Positions 25,597 through 33,475 of a stretch of 64,000 nt of DNA are shown here, piece after piece. Numbering within the stretch: the stretch's first letter is position 1; each line of letters begins with the position of its first letter. The DNA lies in contig JAPPCX010000066.1 of assembly GCA_028875655.1 (NCBI GenBank), forward strand, positions 18,412 through 82,411. The letters run 5' to 3'. The DNA comes from Chloroflexota bacterium (GTDB lineage: Bacteria > Chloroflexota > Dehalococcoidia > Lucifugimonadales > UBA3495). The position numbers and the translations under genes were made by a program. Under the pieces are notes generated by a model. That model saw only the letters and a list, made by a program, of their open reading frames with translations. It was not told the origin of the DNA and ran no database searches.

Positions 25597-27495
25597 TTAC
25601 CGGTCGAACCACAGGTGTTCCTGCTTGAAACCGTACTGCACGGTTTCCGGTGCGTTGAACCCCTTGATGTCCCGGTGCATCACCCAGAAGTTGCGGCCCA
25701 GGGTCAGGCTGACCCAGTGGTTGTCCGAGAAGTCGTGCAGCCACCGTTCCGCTTCCCTGTTGATCTCCCGGCGCCGCTCAGGGTCAAGCTCCACCTTCTG
25801 TTCTTCAAACCACGCGTTGACTTCCGGCGTTTCCCAGTCCGTGTAGTTCCGGGTCGCGCCCTTCAGGAAGATGCCGGCGTAGATGGCGTCAACGTCGAAC
25901 ACGGTCATTCCGTCGGCCTGGCACGCGATGAACCAGTCGCCCTTGGCATCCGGCGGACGCGAAGTGCCATACTTGGCGTAGCCGGCCGCGCTGGGCAGCG
26001 TCTCGATCGGCCCCGTGATGCCCAGGTATTCTTCCAGGTCCTGCTTGATGACCGAGCACTCGGCGGCGTAGGTTCCAACCTGCCGCACCGTGTACTGGAC
26101 CTCAAACCCGTCGGGGTATCCGGCCTCGATCATCAACTCCTTAGCCCTGGCGATGTCCTCCTGGCCGCCCGGGGTGTCCTTGGGACGCATTCCGGGCCAG
26201 GTCTCGCACTCTTCCAGCGAATTGGCCAGTCCCACCAGCGGGCAATGGCCGCGTCCCGCTCCGTGCAGGGCGCGTGCGTTGTGCTTCTGCCGGTCAACCG
26301 CCAGGTTGATGGCCTGCCGCACCTTGTGATTGGTGAACGGCTCCTGCTTGATGTTGAGCATCAGCCCGCGGGTAGCCCCGCCGAACACGTCGTGGGCCAC
26401 GTACTCGCTGTTGGTGCTCTTCTCCAGGTCGTAGTTCTCCGTGGCCGTCAGGTTGTTGGCCGCCGCATTGGACGCGTCGATCTGGCCCGCTTCCACCTGC
26501 GCGATGAACGTCGCCGGCGTGGTGATGATGAAGTGCTCAATCCGGTCGAAGTACGGCAGCCCTTCCTTGAAGTAATCCGGGTTCCTGTTGACCTTGTAGT
26601 GGTTCCCAGACTGGTATTCCTCCAGGATGAACGGCCCCGACGTCGCCTGGTGCTCCAGGATGCTCTCCGCCAGGTTCAGGTCCACCCCCTGCGACAGCAA
26701 ATGCTCGGGCAGGATCTTGGCGTAGTCGATGGCCAGGAACTTGATGAACGCCCCCGACGCGAAGGCCAAGTTGAACTCCACCGTCAGGTCGTCGATCTTG
26801 CGCACCACCTGGTCGGCGTTGGTCGCTGTGCAGTCCGCCTTGTCCGCAAGCTCCACCACTTCCACCGGAACCGCGTACTGGCGCCACAGTCCGGACCGCC
26901 CGCGCCCGTTGCACGGGTTGCCGTAGCGCAGCATGCTGTACACCACGTCGTCGGCGTCCAGCGTTTCGCCGTCGGTCCACTTCACCCCGTCGTGCAGCCG
27001 GAACGTGTACTGCGTCCCCTCGGGGTTGATTTCCCAGCTCTCGGCCAGGTCTCCCACCACTGCGGAGACGTCCACGTTGTCAAACTGCACCAACTGGTTG
27101 TACAGCTGCGAGTAGGAAATCACGCTGGATAGCGACGACGACCCCAGGGGATCCCAGTCCTTGGTATCGGCGTATGCCGACATCCGCGCGGTTCCACCGT
27201 GCTTCGGCCCGCTGCTGGGCAGTGGTGTCGGCGCCGTGCGCGCTGCGATGGTTGGGGCCGGTGTGGCCGTGGGGCGCACCGTAGCTTCCGGCGGCGGCGT
27301 AGCGGTCGGCGGGACCGCCGTCGGCTGAGCTGCCGGTTGGGCCGGCGCCGCAGTCGCCGCTGCGCTGCTGTCGCTTGAGCCTGCCGGCGCCGCTGCGGGC
27401 TCCGGCGCTTCCGCGCCCCCGCACGCTACTCCAACCAGCATGAGCGCCACTACGGCCAGGCCAACGATCAAGGCGGGTTTCAGATTCGACGACAT
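25597..27495 (-). CDS. Family-5 extracellular solute-binding lipoprotein (module 2)
   Basis: 632 aa. Signal MSSNLKPALIVGLAVVALMLVGVACGG with a lipobox Cys at about residue 25, then an Ala/Pro/Thr-rich linker to residue about 90. The mature region starts GPKHGGTARMSAYADTKDWD and parallels module 1 nearly throughout (SAYADTKDWDPLG, SLSSVISYSQLYNQ, LPSAAGYAKYGTSR). Binding-fold landmarks: DLAESWEINPEGTQYTF, TSGPFILEEYQSGNHYKVNRN, NHKVRQAINLAVDRQKH. GGAGGTAG precedes the ATG. Heads the module 2 operon. Ligand unknown, but the close pairing with module 1 suggests related ligands. Confidence 0.93.
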   Translation of the reverse strand: MSSNLKPALIVGLAVVALMLVGVACGGAEAPEPAAAPAGSSDSSAAATAAPAQPAAQPTAVPPTATPPPEATVRPTATPAPTIAARTAPTPLPSSGPKHGGTARMSAYADTKDWDPLGSSSLSSVISYSQLYNQLVQFDNVDVSAVVGDLAESWEINPEGTQYTFRLHDGVKWTDGETLDADDVVYSMLRYGNPCNGRGRSGLWRQYAVPVEVVELADKADCTATNADQVVRKIDDLTVEFNLAFASGAFIKFLAIDYAKILPEHLLSQGVDLNLAESILEHQATSGPFILEEYQSGNHYKVNRNPDYFKEGLPYFDRIEHFIITTPATFIAQVEAGQIDASNAAANNLTATENYDLEKSTNSEYVAHDVFGGATRGLMLNIKQEPFTNHKVRQAINLAVDRQKHNARALHGAGRGHCPLVGLANSLEECETWPGMRPKDTPGGQEDIARAKELMIEAGYPDGFEVQYTVRQVGTYAAECSVIKQDLEEYLGITGPIETLPSAAGYAKYGTSRPPDAKGDWFIACQADGMTVFDVDAIYAGIFLKGATRNYTDWETPEVNAWFEEQKVELDPERRREINREAERWLHDFSDNHWVSLTLGRNFWVMHRDIKGFNAPETVQYGFKQEHLWFDR

Positions 27496-27582
27496 GAGAG
27501 AGCTACCTCCTCATTTGCGAATGTTTCCGGCTAATCCGGTGCCTGACAGCGCGCGAAACGCGCTCCTGCCTCAGGCCGCCAC

Positions 27583-27612
27583 ATCCTAATCTCAGTCCGC
27601 CGGCCATGTCAA
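27583..27612 (-). promoter_or_regulatory. Promoter TTGACA-N18-TAGGAT for transporter module 2
   Basis: Perfect -35 (27607-27612), -10 TAGGAT (27583-27588), then an about 80-base leader containing a GC-rich hairpin (GCGCGTTTCGCGCGC). Confidence 0.7.
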
Positions 27613-27874
27613 GCAATTTTTCCGAAAAGCATTACATCACAATATACAATGATTGATACACGCAGTCATTGTAAACCATAATCTACGCTTTTCGTCACTA
27701 TTCCGCAACATTATCATCATTGCCAACAGACCTTATATGTCATTCGTAATTGATGACCAATAGCGGCGGTAAATCGTCCAATGGCGCAGCGCACACAGTG
27801 TATTACTGCGTAATAGTCTGGAGGCCCGGCAAGCCTGTCCCTGGACCGCAACAGCCTCAGCCTCCTGGAAGCGC
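27613..27874. other. AT-rich noncoding stretch upstream of module 2
   Basis: No gene is seen. The stretch is unusually AT-rich for this window, with an imperfect inverted pair (CAATGATTGATACACGCAGTCATTG) at about 27645-27672. It is a plausible regulatory region for the module 2 promoter; no specific site is recognised. Confidence 0.4.
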
Positions 27875-27911
27875 AACGGAGGCCGCCGGGTTACGCCCGA
27901 CGGCCTCCGTT
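27875..27911. terminator. Strong GC-rich hairpin between divergent transport and PEP-mutase-like genes
   Basis: AACGGAGGCCG-C-CGGG and its complement CCCG-A-CGGCCTCCGTT form a 16-bp stem with one mismatch and a TTACG loop, 54 bases beyond the stop of the gene at 27966. No U-run is obvious on the minus strand. Confidence 0.6.
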
Positions 27912-27965
27912 CATTAAAAGGGCTCCGGCGCCGCCGGACGCCCGCGCCGCTATCCGGATTCCGCG

Positions 27966-28856
27966 TCAGTGGTGCCCCACCCGGTCTTGGAACTCTCGCT
28001 CCGTCGTCGCCGCCTCCACCGCTTGGTACTCCGGCAGGCTGATCAGCGCCTCCACCTCCGCCCGCCGCGCCGCCACGTCCGCCGCCCCGATGCCAATGTG
28101 CCCCGTGTCGCGCAGGCTCGTATAAACCCGCTGCAACCCTTCCAGCGCCGCGATGGCCGGCGTCGTCGCGTAGATGATTACCTTGTAGCCCAGCTCCTCA
28201 TATTCTTCAACCGTGATGTCGTCCGTGCCCGCAATCACCAGCAGCGGTACGTCGGGCACCCCCGCGCGGAACGTGGCCAGGTCTTCCCGCTGCCGCACAC
28301 CACGGGGCATCACCACGTCCACCCCCAGGTCCCGCAGCGCGTTGCCCCGCCGTATCGCGTCGTCCATATCCCCCTCAACCGCGGTGAACGAGTCCGTCCG
28401 CCCAATGATCAGGAAGTTGGGATCGCTCCGCGCCTCCAGCGCGTAACGCATCTTTTCTAGGAACTCGTCAATCGGAATCACGTGCTCCAGCCCGGCATGA
28501 TAAGACGCCCGCTTCGGAAACACCTGGTCCTCAATGTGGATGCCGCAGATGCCGGATCGCTCGAAAGTCCGCACCGTGTGCATCGTATGCACCGGGTCGC
28601 CATAGCCGGCGCCCGCGTCGCAAAGCACCGGCAGCGGCACCGACTTGACCACTCGTTCGGCAACTTCGACTTGCTCGGTCAACGTCATCAACGGTTCGGT
28701 CACCGCCAGGTGCGCGCCGCTCATGTACCCGCCAACGTACACCGTGTCGAACCCCAGGGACTGCACCACCCGCGCCGACATCGGGTCATAGGCCCCCGGC
28801 GCCACGATGGTTTCCCCGGCCGCCAACCGGCTCTTCAAGTTAGCTCGCAAAGTCAT
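27966..28856 (-). CDS. Isocitrate lyase / PEP mutase superfamily enzyme
   Basis: 296 aa from ATG 28856 (MTLRANLKSRLAAGETIVAPGAYD), with AGGAGAGG upstream. The ORF-track start at 28976 begins inside a family B palindrome (encoded LDSRFRGND) and is rejected. Motifs: APGAYDPMSARVVQSLGFD, VYVGGYMSGAHLA, LPVLCDAGAGYGDP (Mg-binding Asp), CGIHIEDQVFPKRASYH (PxRxxH-like equivalent of the KKCGH loop), FLIIGRTDSF. This is the oxaloacetate decarboxylase/carboxy-PEP mutase/2-methylisocitrate lyase-like group; K-C-G-H of true isocitrate lyase is absent. Probably a C-C or P-C lyase of small 2-oxo acids. Stand-alone on its strand before the LLM gene. Confidence 0.85.
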   Translation of the reverse strand: MTLRANLKSRLAAGETIVAPGAYDPMSARVVQSLGFDTVYVGGYMSGAHLAVTEPLMTLTEQVEVAERVVKSVPLPVLCDAGAGYGDPVHTMHTVRTFERSGICGIHIEDQVFPKRASYHAGLEHVIPIDEFLEKMRYALEARSDPNFLIIGRTDSFTAVEGDMDDAIRRGNALRDLGVDVVMPRGVRQREDLATFRAGVPDVPLLVIAGTDDITVEEYEELGYKVIIYATTPAIAALEGLQRVYTSLRDTGHIGIGAADVAARRAEVEALISLPEYQAVEAATTEREFQDRVGHH

Positions 28857-28940
28857 GTCATTCCTCTCCTGATCCCGTGTCTTGTAATTCGACCAGGCTC
28901 CGTTGCCATATCCGTCGTTCCCGCAGTTCACAACGTCCCC

Positions 28941-28967
28941 GTCATTCCCGCGAAAGCGGGAATCCAG
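28941..28967. repeat. Family B palindrome
   Basis: GTCATTCCCGCGAAAGCGGGAATCCAG, the canonical family B form. It lies between two minus-strand genes and supplies the false N-terminal extension of the neighbouring ORF. Confidence 0.85.
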
Positions 28968-28982
28968 AAAACTCAACCCGCC

Positions 28983-29936
28983 CTAGTCCGCCGGTATCAG
29001 CGGCATCACCTCCCGCGAAAACCGTTCCATCGCCTCCTGTTGCTGCGCCGCGCTTTCGGCCGGGAAACTGAAAATGAAGTGCTGCACCCCCAGGTCCTGG
29101 TACTGCCGAAGGTCCGCCGCGATCTGCTCCGGCCTCCCCGACACCATCCGCCGGTCGTCCCCAGGCTCGTCTTGGAACACGCAGTCCGTGCTGAACACCA
29201 GGTCCACCGCGTCCTCGGCGCGTCCCGCCCGCGCGCTGACCCGCCGCAGCCGTGCCACCTTCTCCGCCAGTTCCTCCGGCTCCAACCCTGCCGGTGGGCG
29301 CAGCCCGATGGGCATCCACCCGTCGCCCAGCGTCGCCGCCCGCCGAATGGCCGGGTTGGTATGCCCGCCGATCCAGATGGGTGGGTGCGGCTTCTGCACT
29401 GGCTTGGGCAGGAATCCGGCCCCGCCGATGTCGTAATGCTTGCCATGAAACTCGGGGTTGTCCGACGTCCACAGTTCCTTGAATATCTGGATATATTCGT
29501 CGGTCACCTCGCCCCGTTGGGCGTAGGTGTCAAGACCCATGGCCTGGAATTCCTCCTCCATCCAGCCCACGCCGGCGCCCAGGATCAGCCGTCCGCCGCT
29601 GAGCACGTCCAGCGTCGCCAGGATTTTCGCCGTAAGCACGGGGTTGCGGTAGGGCAGGATGAGCACGTGGGTGCCCAGTTTGACCCGCGTGGTGCAGCCG
29701 GCCAGGAAGTTCAGCGCGGCCAGCGGCTCAAAGTACGTGTTGTCCCGTTGGAACGGCGCTACCCCGTCGGCGGCATAGGGATAAAAGGAAGAGACCTCGT
29801 GGGGAATGATGATGTGGTCGCTCACCCAAACGTGGTCAAAAGACAGGTCCTCCGCCCGCTGCGCCAGGCTGCGCAGGTTGTCGGGAGACGCCATCGCGCC
29901 GCGGCTGGGCAAAGAGCATCCAAACGTTACCGGCAT
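28983..29936 (-). CDS. LLM-class (luciferase-like) F420/FMN-dependent oxidoreductase
   Basis: 317 aa. TIM-barrel luciferase-like monooxygenase family: FDHVWVSDHIIIPH, TTRVKLGTHVLILPYRNPVLTAKILATLDVLSGGRLILGAGVGW, KPHPPIWIGGHTNPAIRRAATLGDGWMP. These match the group commonly annotated as TIGR03619-type F420-dependent oxidoreductases. Substrate unknown. GATGGAGG lies before the ATG. Divergent from the PaREP1-like gene across a gap that contains an inverted repeat. Another LLM protein is encoded at 58061-59188. Confidence 0.9.
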   Translation of the reverse strand: MPVTFGCSLPSRGAMASPDNLRSLAQRAEDLSFDHVWVSDHIIIPHEVSSFYPYAADGVAPFQRDNTYFEPLAALNFLAGCTTRVKLGTHVLILPYRNPVLTAKILATLDVLSGGRLILGAGVGWMEEEFQAMGLDTYAQRGEVTDEYIQIFKELWTSDNPEFHGKHYDIGGAGFLPKPVQKPHPPIWIGGHTNPAIRRAATLGDGWMPIGLRPPAGLEPEELAEKVARLRRVSARAGRAEDAVDLVFSTDCVFQDEPGDDRRMVSGRPEQIAADLRQYQDLGVQHFIFSFPAESAAQQQEAMERFSREVMPLIPAD

Positions 29937-29961
29937 CGGTTTGCCTCCATCTCATGGTCAA

Positions 29962-29994
29962 GGTTAGTGTGCCTAACCGGCCCGATGCTATACT
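29962..29994 (+). promoter_or_regulatory. Divergent promoter region: GGTTAG-N5-CTAACC operator-like repeat and TGCTATACT
   Basis: A 6-bp inverted repeat (29962-29978) lies seven bases before a perfect extended -10 TGC-TATACT (29986-29994) that reads toward 30038, and 26 bases upstream of the divergent LLM start. Overlap with the -35 region fits a repressor site. Confidence 0.45.
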
Positions 29995-30037
29995 ACCTTC
30001 ACCCCACTCGCAACCAAGTTTCTTATTCGAGGAAACC

Positions 30038-30493
30038 GTGCCGCCCAGAATCCGCCGCGAACCCCCGGCCCGCCGGGACGCCCGCATCCGCAAGCATCTG
30101 GCCCAGGCCAAAGATTATTGGCTCAAGGCCCCGGTGGAATTAGCGCAGGGCGATGTTTGTCAGGCCGGCGAAAAAGGCTGGGGCACGGTTGCCCAACTGA
30201 CCAAAGCGGTAGCTACGCTGCGTGGTTGGGAACACTACGACCACGAGGCCATCAGAGAAGCAATCGCCGCTTTAGCAGGAGAACTCCCCGAACAGGCAGA
30301 ACCGATTTACCGCGGCATGAGGGCGGCCGAGGCTTTGCACGGCAATTTTTATGAAGTCTATATGACCCCGGACCTGGCCCGTTTCGATTTGTCCGAGGTG
30401 CGTCCACTGCTTGAAATTCTCTGGGGGTTGCTGCCCGAGGAACATACTGGCAGAGCATCCTTTGGCGAATGGATTGAAACCAGCGAAGATTGA
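30038..30493 (+). CDS. PaREP1-like (HEPN-superfamily-like) helical protein
   Basis: 151 aa from GTG 30038 (GTG-CCG-CCC, reading VPPRIRREPPARRD), with GAGGAA just upstream. The ORF-track ATG at 29954 lies upstream of the -10 box and would not be transcribed from it. The core HLAQAKDYWLKAPVELAQGDVCQAGEKGWGTVAQLTKAVA resembles PaREP1/PaREP8, a helical-bundle family related to HEPN. HEPN catalytic R-x4-6-H is not evident. It runs directly into mnmA with a three-base gap, so the two are co-transcribed; a functional link is unproven. Confidence 0.6.
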   Translation: MPPRIRREPPARRDARIRKHLAQAKDYWLKAPVELAQGDVCQAGEKGWGTVAQLTKAVATLRGWEHYDHEAIREAIAALAGELPEQAEPIYRGMRAAEALHGNFYEVYMTPDLARFDLSEVRPLLEILWGLLPEEHTGRASFGEWIETSED

Positions 30494-30496
30494 TCT

Positions 30497-31639
30497 ATGA
30501 GCACCATCGCCAACGCTCCCTCCTCCAACCGCGTCGTCGTCGCCATGAGCGGCGGCGTCGATTCCTCGGTCGCCGCCCTCCTGCTCCACCGCCAGGGCTA
30601 CGACGTCGTCGGCGTAACCATGAAACTGTACGACATCGACGAGGCTGACCTGCCCGAATACTACCGCGGCTGCTGCACCATCGACGACGTCGAGGACGCC
30701 CGCGCCGTCTGCCGCATCCTCGGAGTGCCCCACTACGTTCTCAACGTCCAGCGCGAGTTCCGATCCTTCGTCATCGACTACTTCCAGCGCGAGTACGAAA
30801 GCGGACGTACTCCCCATCCGTGCATCGCGTGCAACGACAAGATCAAGTTCAGTTTCCTCGCCCAGCGCGCCCGGATGCTCAACGCCAGCCACGTCGCCAC
30901 CGGCCACTACGCCCGCATCGAACCGGACGGCTCCGGCCGGTTCGCCCTCCGGCGCGGCGTTGACGCCGACAAGGACCAGTCCTACGTGCTCTTCGGTATG
31001 CGCCAGGATCAGCTGGCCGCCACCCTCATGCCCGTGGGCCACTACCCCAAGCCGCAGATCCGCCGGCTCGCCCAGGACGCCGGCTTCCCCAACGCCGACA
31101 AGCCCGACAGCCAGGACATCTGCTTCATCCCCACCGGAGACTACCGCGAGTTCCTCCGCCAGCGCAGTGATGAAAAGCCCGGCGAAATCGTGGACGCTGC
31201 CGGCAACTTCCTGGGGCAGCACGACGGCATCCAGTATTTCACCGTCGGCCAGCGCCGCGGCCTCGGCCTGTCCGGCGGCCCGCCCCGGTTCGTAATCCGC
31301 CTGGAACCCGACACCCGCCGCGTCGTCGTCGGATCCGAGGAAAACCTCTACCACGACACCCTTTACGCCGCCCCCGTTTCCTGGGTCTCCGGACAGCCGC
31401 CCGCCCCGGAAACTGAGGTATCGGTGAAAATCCGTTACAAGTTCGCCGAAGCGCCCGCAACCGTGACCGCCGTTGCCAACGGCGCGCTGGTCCGATTCAA
31501 CGAGCCGCAGCGAGCCATCACACCCGGCCAGGCCGCCGTCCTCTACCACGGCGACACGGTACTCGGCGGCGGCCCCATCGCCGGCCACGAACCTCAACCG
31601 GCAACCCCGACAACCATGCCACAGACGGTCAATGCCTGA
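30497..31639 (+). CDS. mnmA: tRNA-specific 2-thiouridylase
   Basis: 380 aa. MnmA adenylates and thiolates U34 of Lys, Glu and Gln tRNAs. Visible: PP-loop AMSGGVDSSVAALLLHRQGYDVVGVTM, TPHPCIACNDKIKF with the first catalytic Cys, TGHYARI, KDQSYVLFGM, the second Cys in DSQDICFIP, and GQRRGLGL of the C-terminal domains. Length is typical, with a slightly extended Pro/Thr-rich tail. It lies 3 bases after the PaREP1-like gene and 53 bases before rnhB across a family C repeat. Confidence 0.96.
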   Translation: MSTIANAPSSNRVVVAMSGGVDSSVAALLLHRQGYDVVGVTMKLYDIDEADLPEYYRGCCTIDDVEDARAVCRILGVPHYVLNVQREFRSFVIDYFQREYESGRTPHPCIACNDKIKFSFLAQRARMLNASHVATGHYARIEPDGSGRFALRRGVDADKDQSYVLFGMRQDQLAATLMPVGHYPKPQIRRLAQDAGFPNADKPDSQDICFIPTGDYREFLRQRSDEKPGEIVDAAGNFLGQHDGIQYFTVGQRRGLGLSGGPPRFVIRLEPDTRRVVVGSEENLYHDTLYAAPVSWVSGQPPAPETEVSVKIRYKFAEAPATVTAVANGALVRFNEPQRAITPGQAAVLYHGDTVLGGGPIAGHEPQPATPTTMPQTVNA

Positions 31640-31655
31640 CCTGATCTTGGCTATT

Positions 31656-31684
31656 GTCATTGCGAGCGAAGCGTGGCAATCTCG
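31656..31684. repeat. Family C repeat
   Basis: GTCATTGCGAGCGAAGCGTGGCAATCTCG, the consensus form. Translated in frame with rnhB it gives SLRAKRGNL and creates the false upstream start of the ORF track. Confidence 0.8.
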
Positions 31685-31692
31685 TCGCCCTG

Positions 31693-32334
31693 ATGCCTGA
31701 CCTGTCCCTCGAATCCGAATTCCATGCCCGGGGCCATCGCCTGGTCGCCGGCGCCGACGAAGCGGGACGCGGCCCCCTGGCCGGCCCGGTCACCGCCGCC
31801 GCCGTCATCCTGCCGCCCGATCTCGAACCAACGGCGGACTGGCTGGACGCCATCGACGACAGCAAGCGTCTCTCCCCCCAACGTCGGGAATCCGCGGCGC
31901 ATATTATCCGCGACAACGCCCTCACCTGGGCCGTCGAGCAAGTCGATTCTGCGGAAATCGACCGTATCGGTATCGGCCCGGCCGTGCTACAAGCCATGTT
32001 TGCCGCAGTATCGGCGTTGCGGCCTGGGCCGGACGCCCTGCTATTCGATTGGATTCCACTCAAACAATGTCCGCTGCCTCACCGAATTGTCGTCAAAGGC
32101 GACGCCAAATCGTTGTCCATCGCCGCCGCCAGCATCCTCGCCAAAACCGCCCGCGACGAAATAATGATCCAGGCCGACCAACGACATCCCGGGTACGGAT
32201 TCGCCCGGCACAAAGGCTACGCCACGCCCCAACACCTCCGCTCTCTGGCCGAAATGGGGCCAACGCCCATTCACCGCCGCTCCTTCAGCCCTTTGCGTCA
32301 GGCCAGGCTCCTGCAAGATGCCAGCCGGGGATGA
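31693..32334 (+). CDS. rnhB: Ribonuclease HII
   Basis: 213 aa from ATG 31693 (MPDLSLESEFHARGHRLVAGADEAG). RNase HII removes ribonucleotides from DNA and RNA primers. Motifs: AGADEAGRGPLAGPVTAAAV (catalytic D and E), IDDSKRLSPQRRE, KGDAKSLSIAAASILAKTARD, YGFARHKGYATPQH and RRSFSPLRQ. The first 13 residues of the longer ORF are repeat-derived. The 3' end overlaps yraN by 17 bases. Length normal. Confidence 0.95.
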   Translation: MPDLSLESEFHARGHRLVAGADEAGRGPLAGPVTAAAVILPPDLEPTADWLDAIDDSKRLSPQRRESAAHIIRDNALTWAVEQVDSAEIDRIGIGPAVLQAMFAAVSALRPGPDALLFDWIPLKQCPLPHRIVVKGDAKSLSIAAASILAKTARDEIMIQADQRHPGYGFARHKGYATPQHLRSLAEMGPTPIHRRSFSPLRQARLLQDASRG

Positions 32335-32752
32335 TGTTCCTCCGGCCCGGGATCCGGCGTCCCAGGATCCGGTGCCCCAGGATATTGGACGTATCGATGT
32401 CGGGCGTATTGGTGAACGGATTGCCCGCCACCATCTGCAAGGCAAGGGCTACCGCATCGTGGACGCCAATTATCAATGCCAGTGGGGTGAGGTTGACCTC
32501 ATCGCCCGGGATGGCCCGGTCTGGGTCTTCGTGGAAGTTCGCGCCCGCCGTAGCGCCGCCTACGGCTCGCCGGAGGAATCGGTCACGCCGGCCAAAGCGC
32601 GCCGCTTGACGCTGACCGCGCAGGACTTCCTGCGTCGGCGTGTCGCGGATTCCTCCAACCTGCAGTGGCGCATTGACTTGGTTGCCATCCGCTTGGGCCC
32701 GAACCGGCGCGTCTTGAGCGTCAATCACTTGGAAAACATCGTCGAAGAATAG
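32318..32752 (+). CDS. UPF0102 (YraN) family endonuclease-like protein
   Basis: 144 aa. The PD-(D/E)xK-like core is GRIGERIARHHLQGKGYRIVDANYQCQWGEVDLIARDGPVWVFVEVRARR, with Glu, Asp and E-V-R in the expected order. YraN genes usually follow rnhB, as here, and the 17-base overlap implies co-translation. The first about 25 residues (MPAGDDVPPARDPASQDPVP) are low-complexity and may be an extension. Biochemical role unsettled; Holliday-junction or DNA-repair nuclease roles have been suggested for the family. Confidence 0.9.
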   Translation: MPAGDDVPPARDPASQDPVPQDIGRIDVGRIGERIARHHLQGKGYRIVDANYQCQWGEVDLIARDGPVWVFVEVRARRSAAYGSPEESVTPAKARRLTLTAQDFLRRRVADSSNLQWRIDLVAIRLGPNRRVLSVNHLENIVEE

Positions 32753-32852
32753 CCTCCCAACGGCAACGGTTGACTGCGCCACTACCTGATACTAGACTAA
32801 TTCGCGCTTGGAACAAGCCACCCATACCTCACTGTCCCACATCACATCCCTC

Positions 32853-32900
32853 ATGCCCATCGACCTCCATGCCCATCGACCTCCATGCCCATCGACCTCG
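32853..32900 (+). repeat. Three tandem 16-bp units, each carrying an ATG, at the apt start
   Basis: ATGCCCATCGACCTCC occurs at 32853 and 32869, and ATGCCCATCGACCTCG at 32885. Because 16 is not a multiple of three, the three ATGs are in three different frames; only the last opens apt. Confidence 0.9.
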
Positions 32901-33415
32901 CCGCACATATCCGTAACGTGCCCGACTTCCCCATTCACGGGGTTCAGTTCAAGGACATCACCTCCTTGCTGCTCCATCCCGACGCCTTCGCCGAGGCCAT
33001 CGAGCAAATGGTGGAGCAGGCCGGCAAGCGCAGCGTGGATTGCCTGGCCGCTATCGACTCACGCGGCTTCCTGTTCGCCGCCCCCATGGCCGACCGCATG
33101 GGCTTGCCCTTGGCTCTGGTCAGGAAAGCCGGCAAACTGCCGGGCGAAACCCTTAGCTACGAATACACCCTGGAATACGGTGCCAATACGCTGGAAATCC
33201 ACTCCGGCGACATCAAATCCGGCCAGCGCGTTCTCATCATCGACGACCTGCTGGCCACCGGCGGCAGCATTCAGGCTGCGGCCAACCTCATCGAGAAAGC
33301 TGGCGGGGTAACCGCCGGCATTGGCGTAGTCATCGAACTTATCGGTCTGAACGGCCGCGAGAACCTGGCCGGCTATGATCTCTTTTCACTCGTAACATTT
33401 GAAGTGGACGAATGA
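32885..33415 (+). CDS. apt: Adenine phosphoribosyltransferase
   Basis: 176 aa. Apt salvages adenine with PRPP to AMP. IRNVPDFPIHGVQFKDITSLL is the classic N-terminus, IDSRGFLFAAPMADRMG follows, LPGETLSYEYTLEYG contains the flexible hood, and RVLIIDDLLATGGSIQAA is the PRPP-binding loop. The start is the third ATG of a 16-bp tandem repeat, with no Shine-Dalgarno that can be separated from the repeat. Length normal (about 170-180). Confidence 0.95.
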   Translation: MPIDLAAHIRNVPDFPIHGVQFKDITSLLLHPDAFAEAIEQMVEQAGKRSVDCLAAIDSRGFLFAAPMADRMGLPLALVRKAGKLPGETLSYEYTLEYGANTLEIHSGDIKSGQRVLIIDDLLATGGSIQAAANLIEKAGGVTAGIGVVIELIGLNGRENLAGYDLFSLVTFEVDE

Positions 33416-33475
33416 CCCGCGCCGGCATCCCGGCGTCCACAACTATCAGAAAGCGCAATCAGGAGGAAATCCGTA

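Noticed and set aside
25528-27132. 534-aa plus-strand ORF
   Set aside because: Antisense to a well-recognised solute-binding protein; the product is Val/Leu/Arg-rich and resembles nothing.
28482-30143. 553-aa plus-strand ORF
   Set aside because: Antisense to the PEP-mutase-like and LLM genes; His/Arg/Pro-rich shadow.
30272-31660. 462-aa minus-strand ORF
   Set aside because: Antisense to mnmA, whose motifs are unmistakable.
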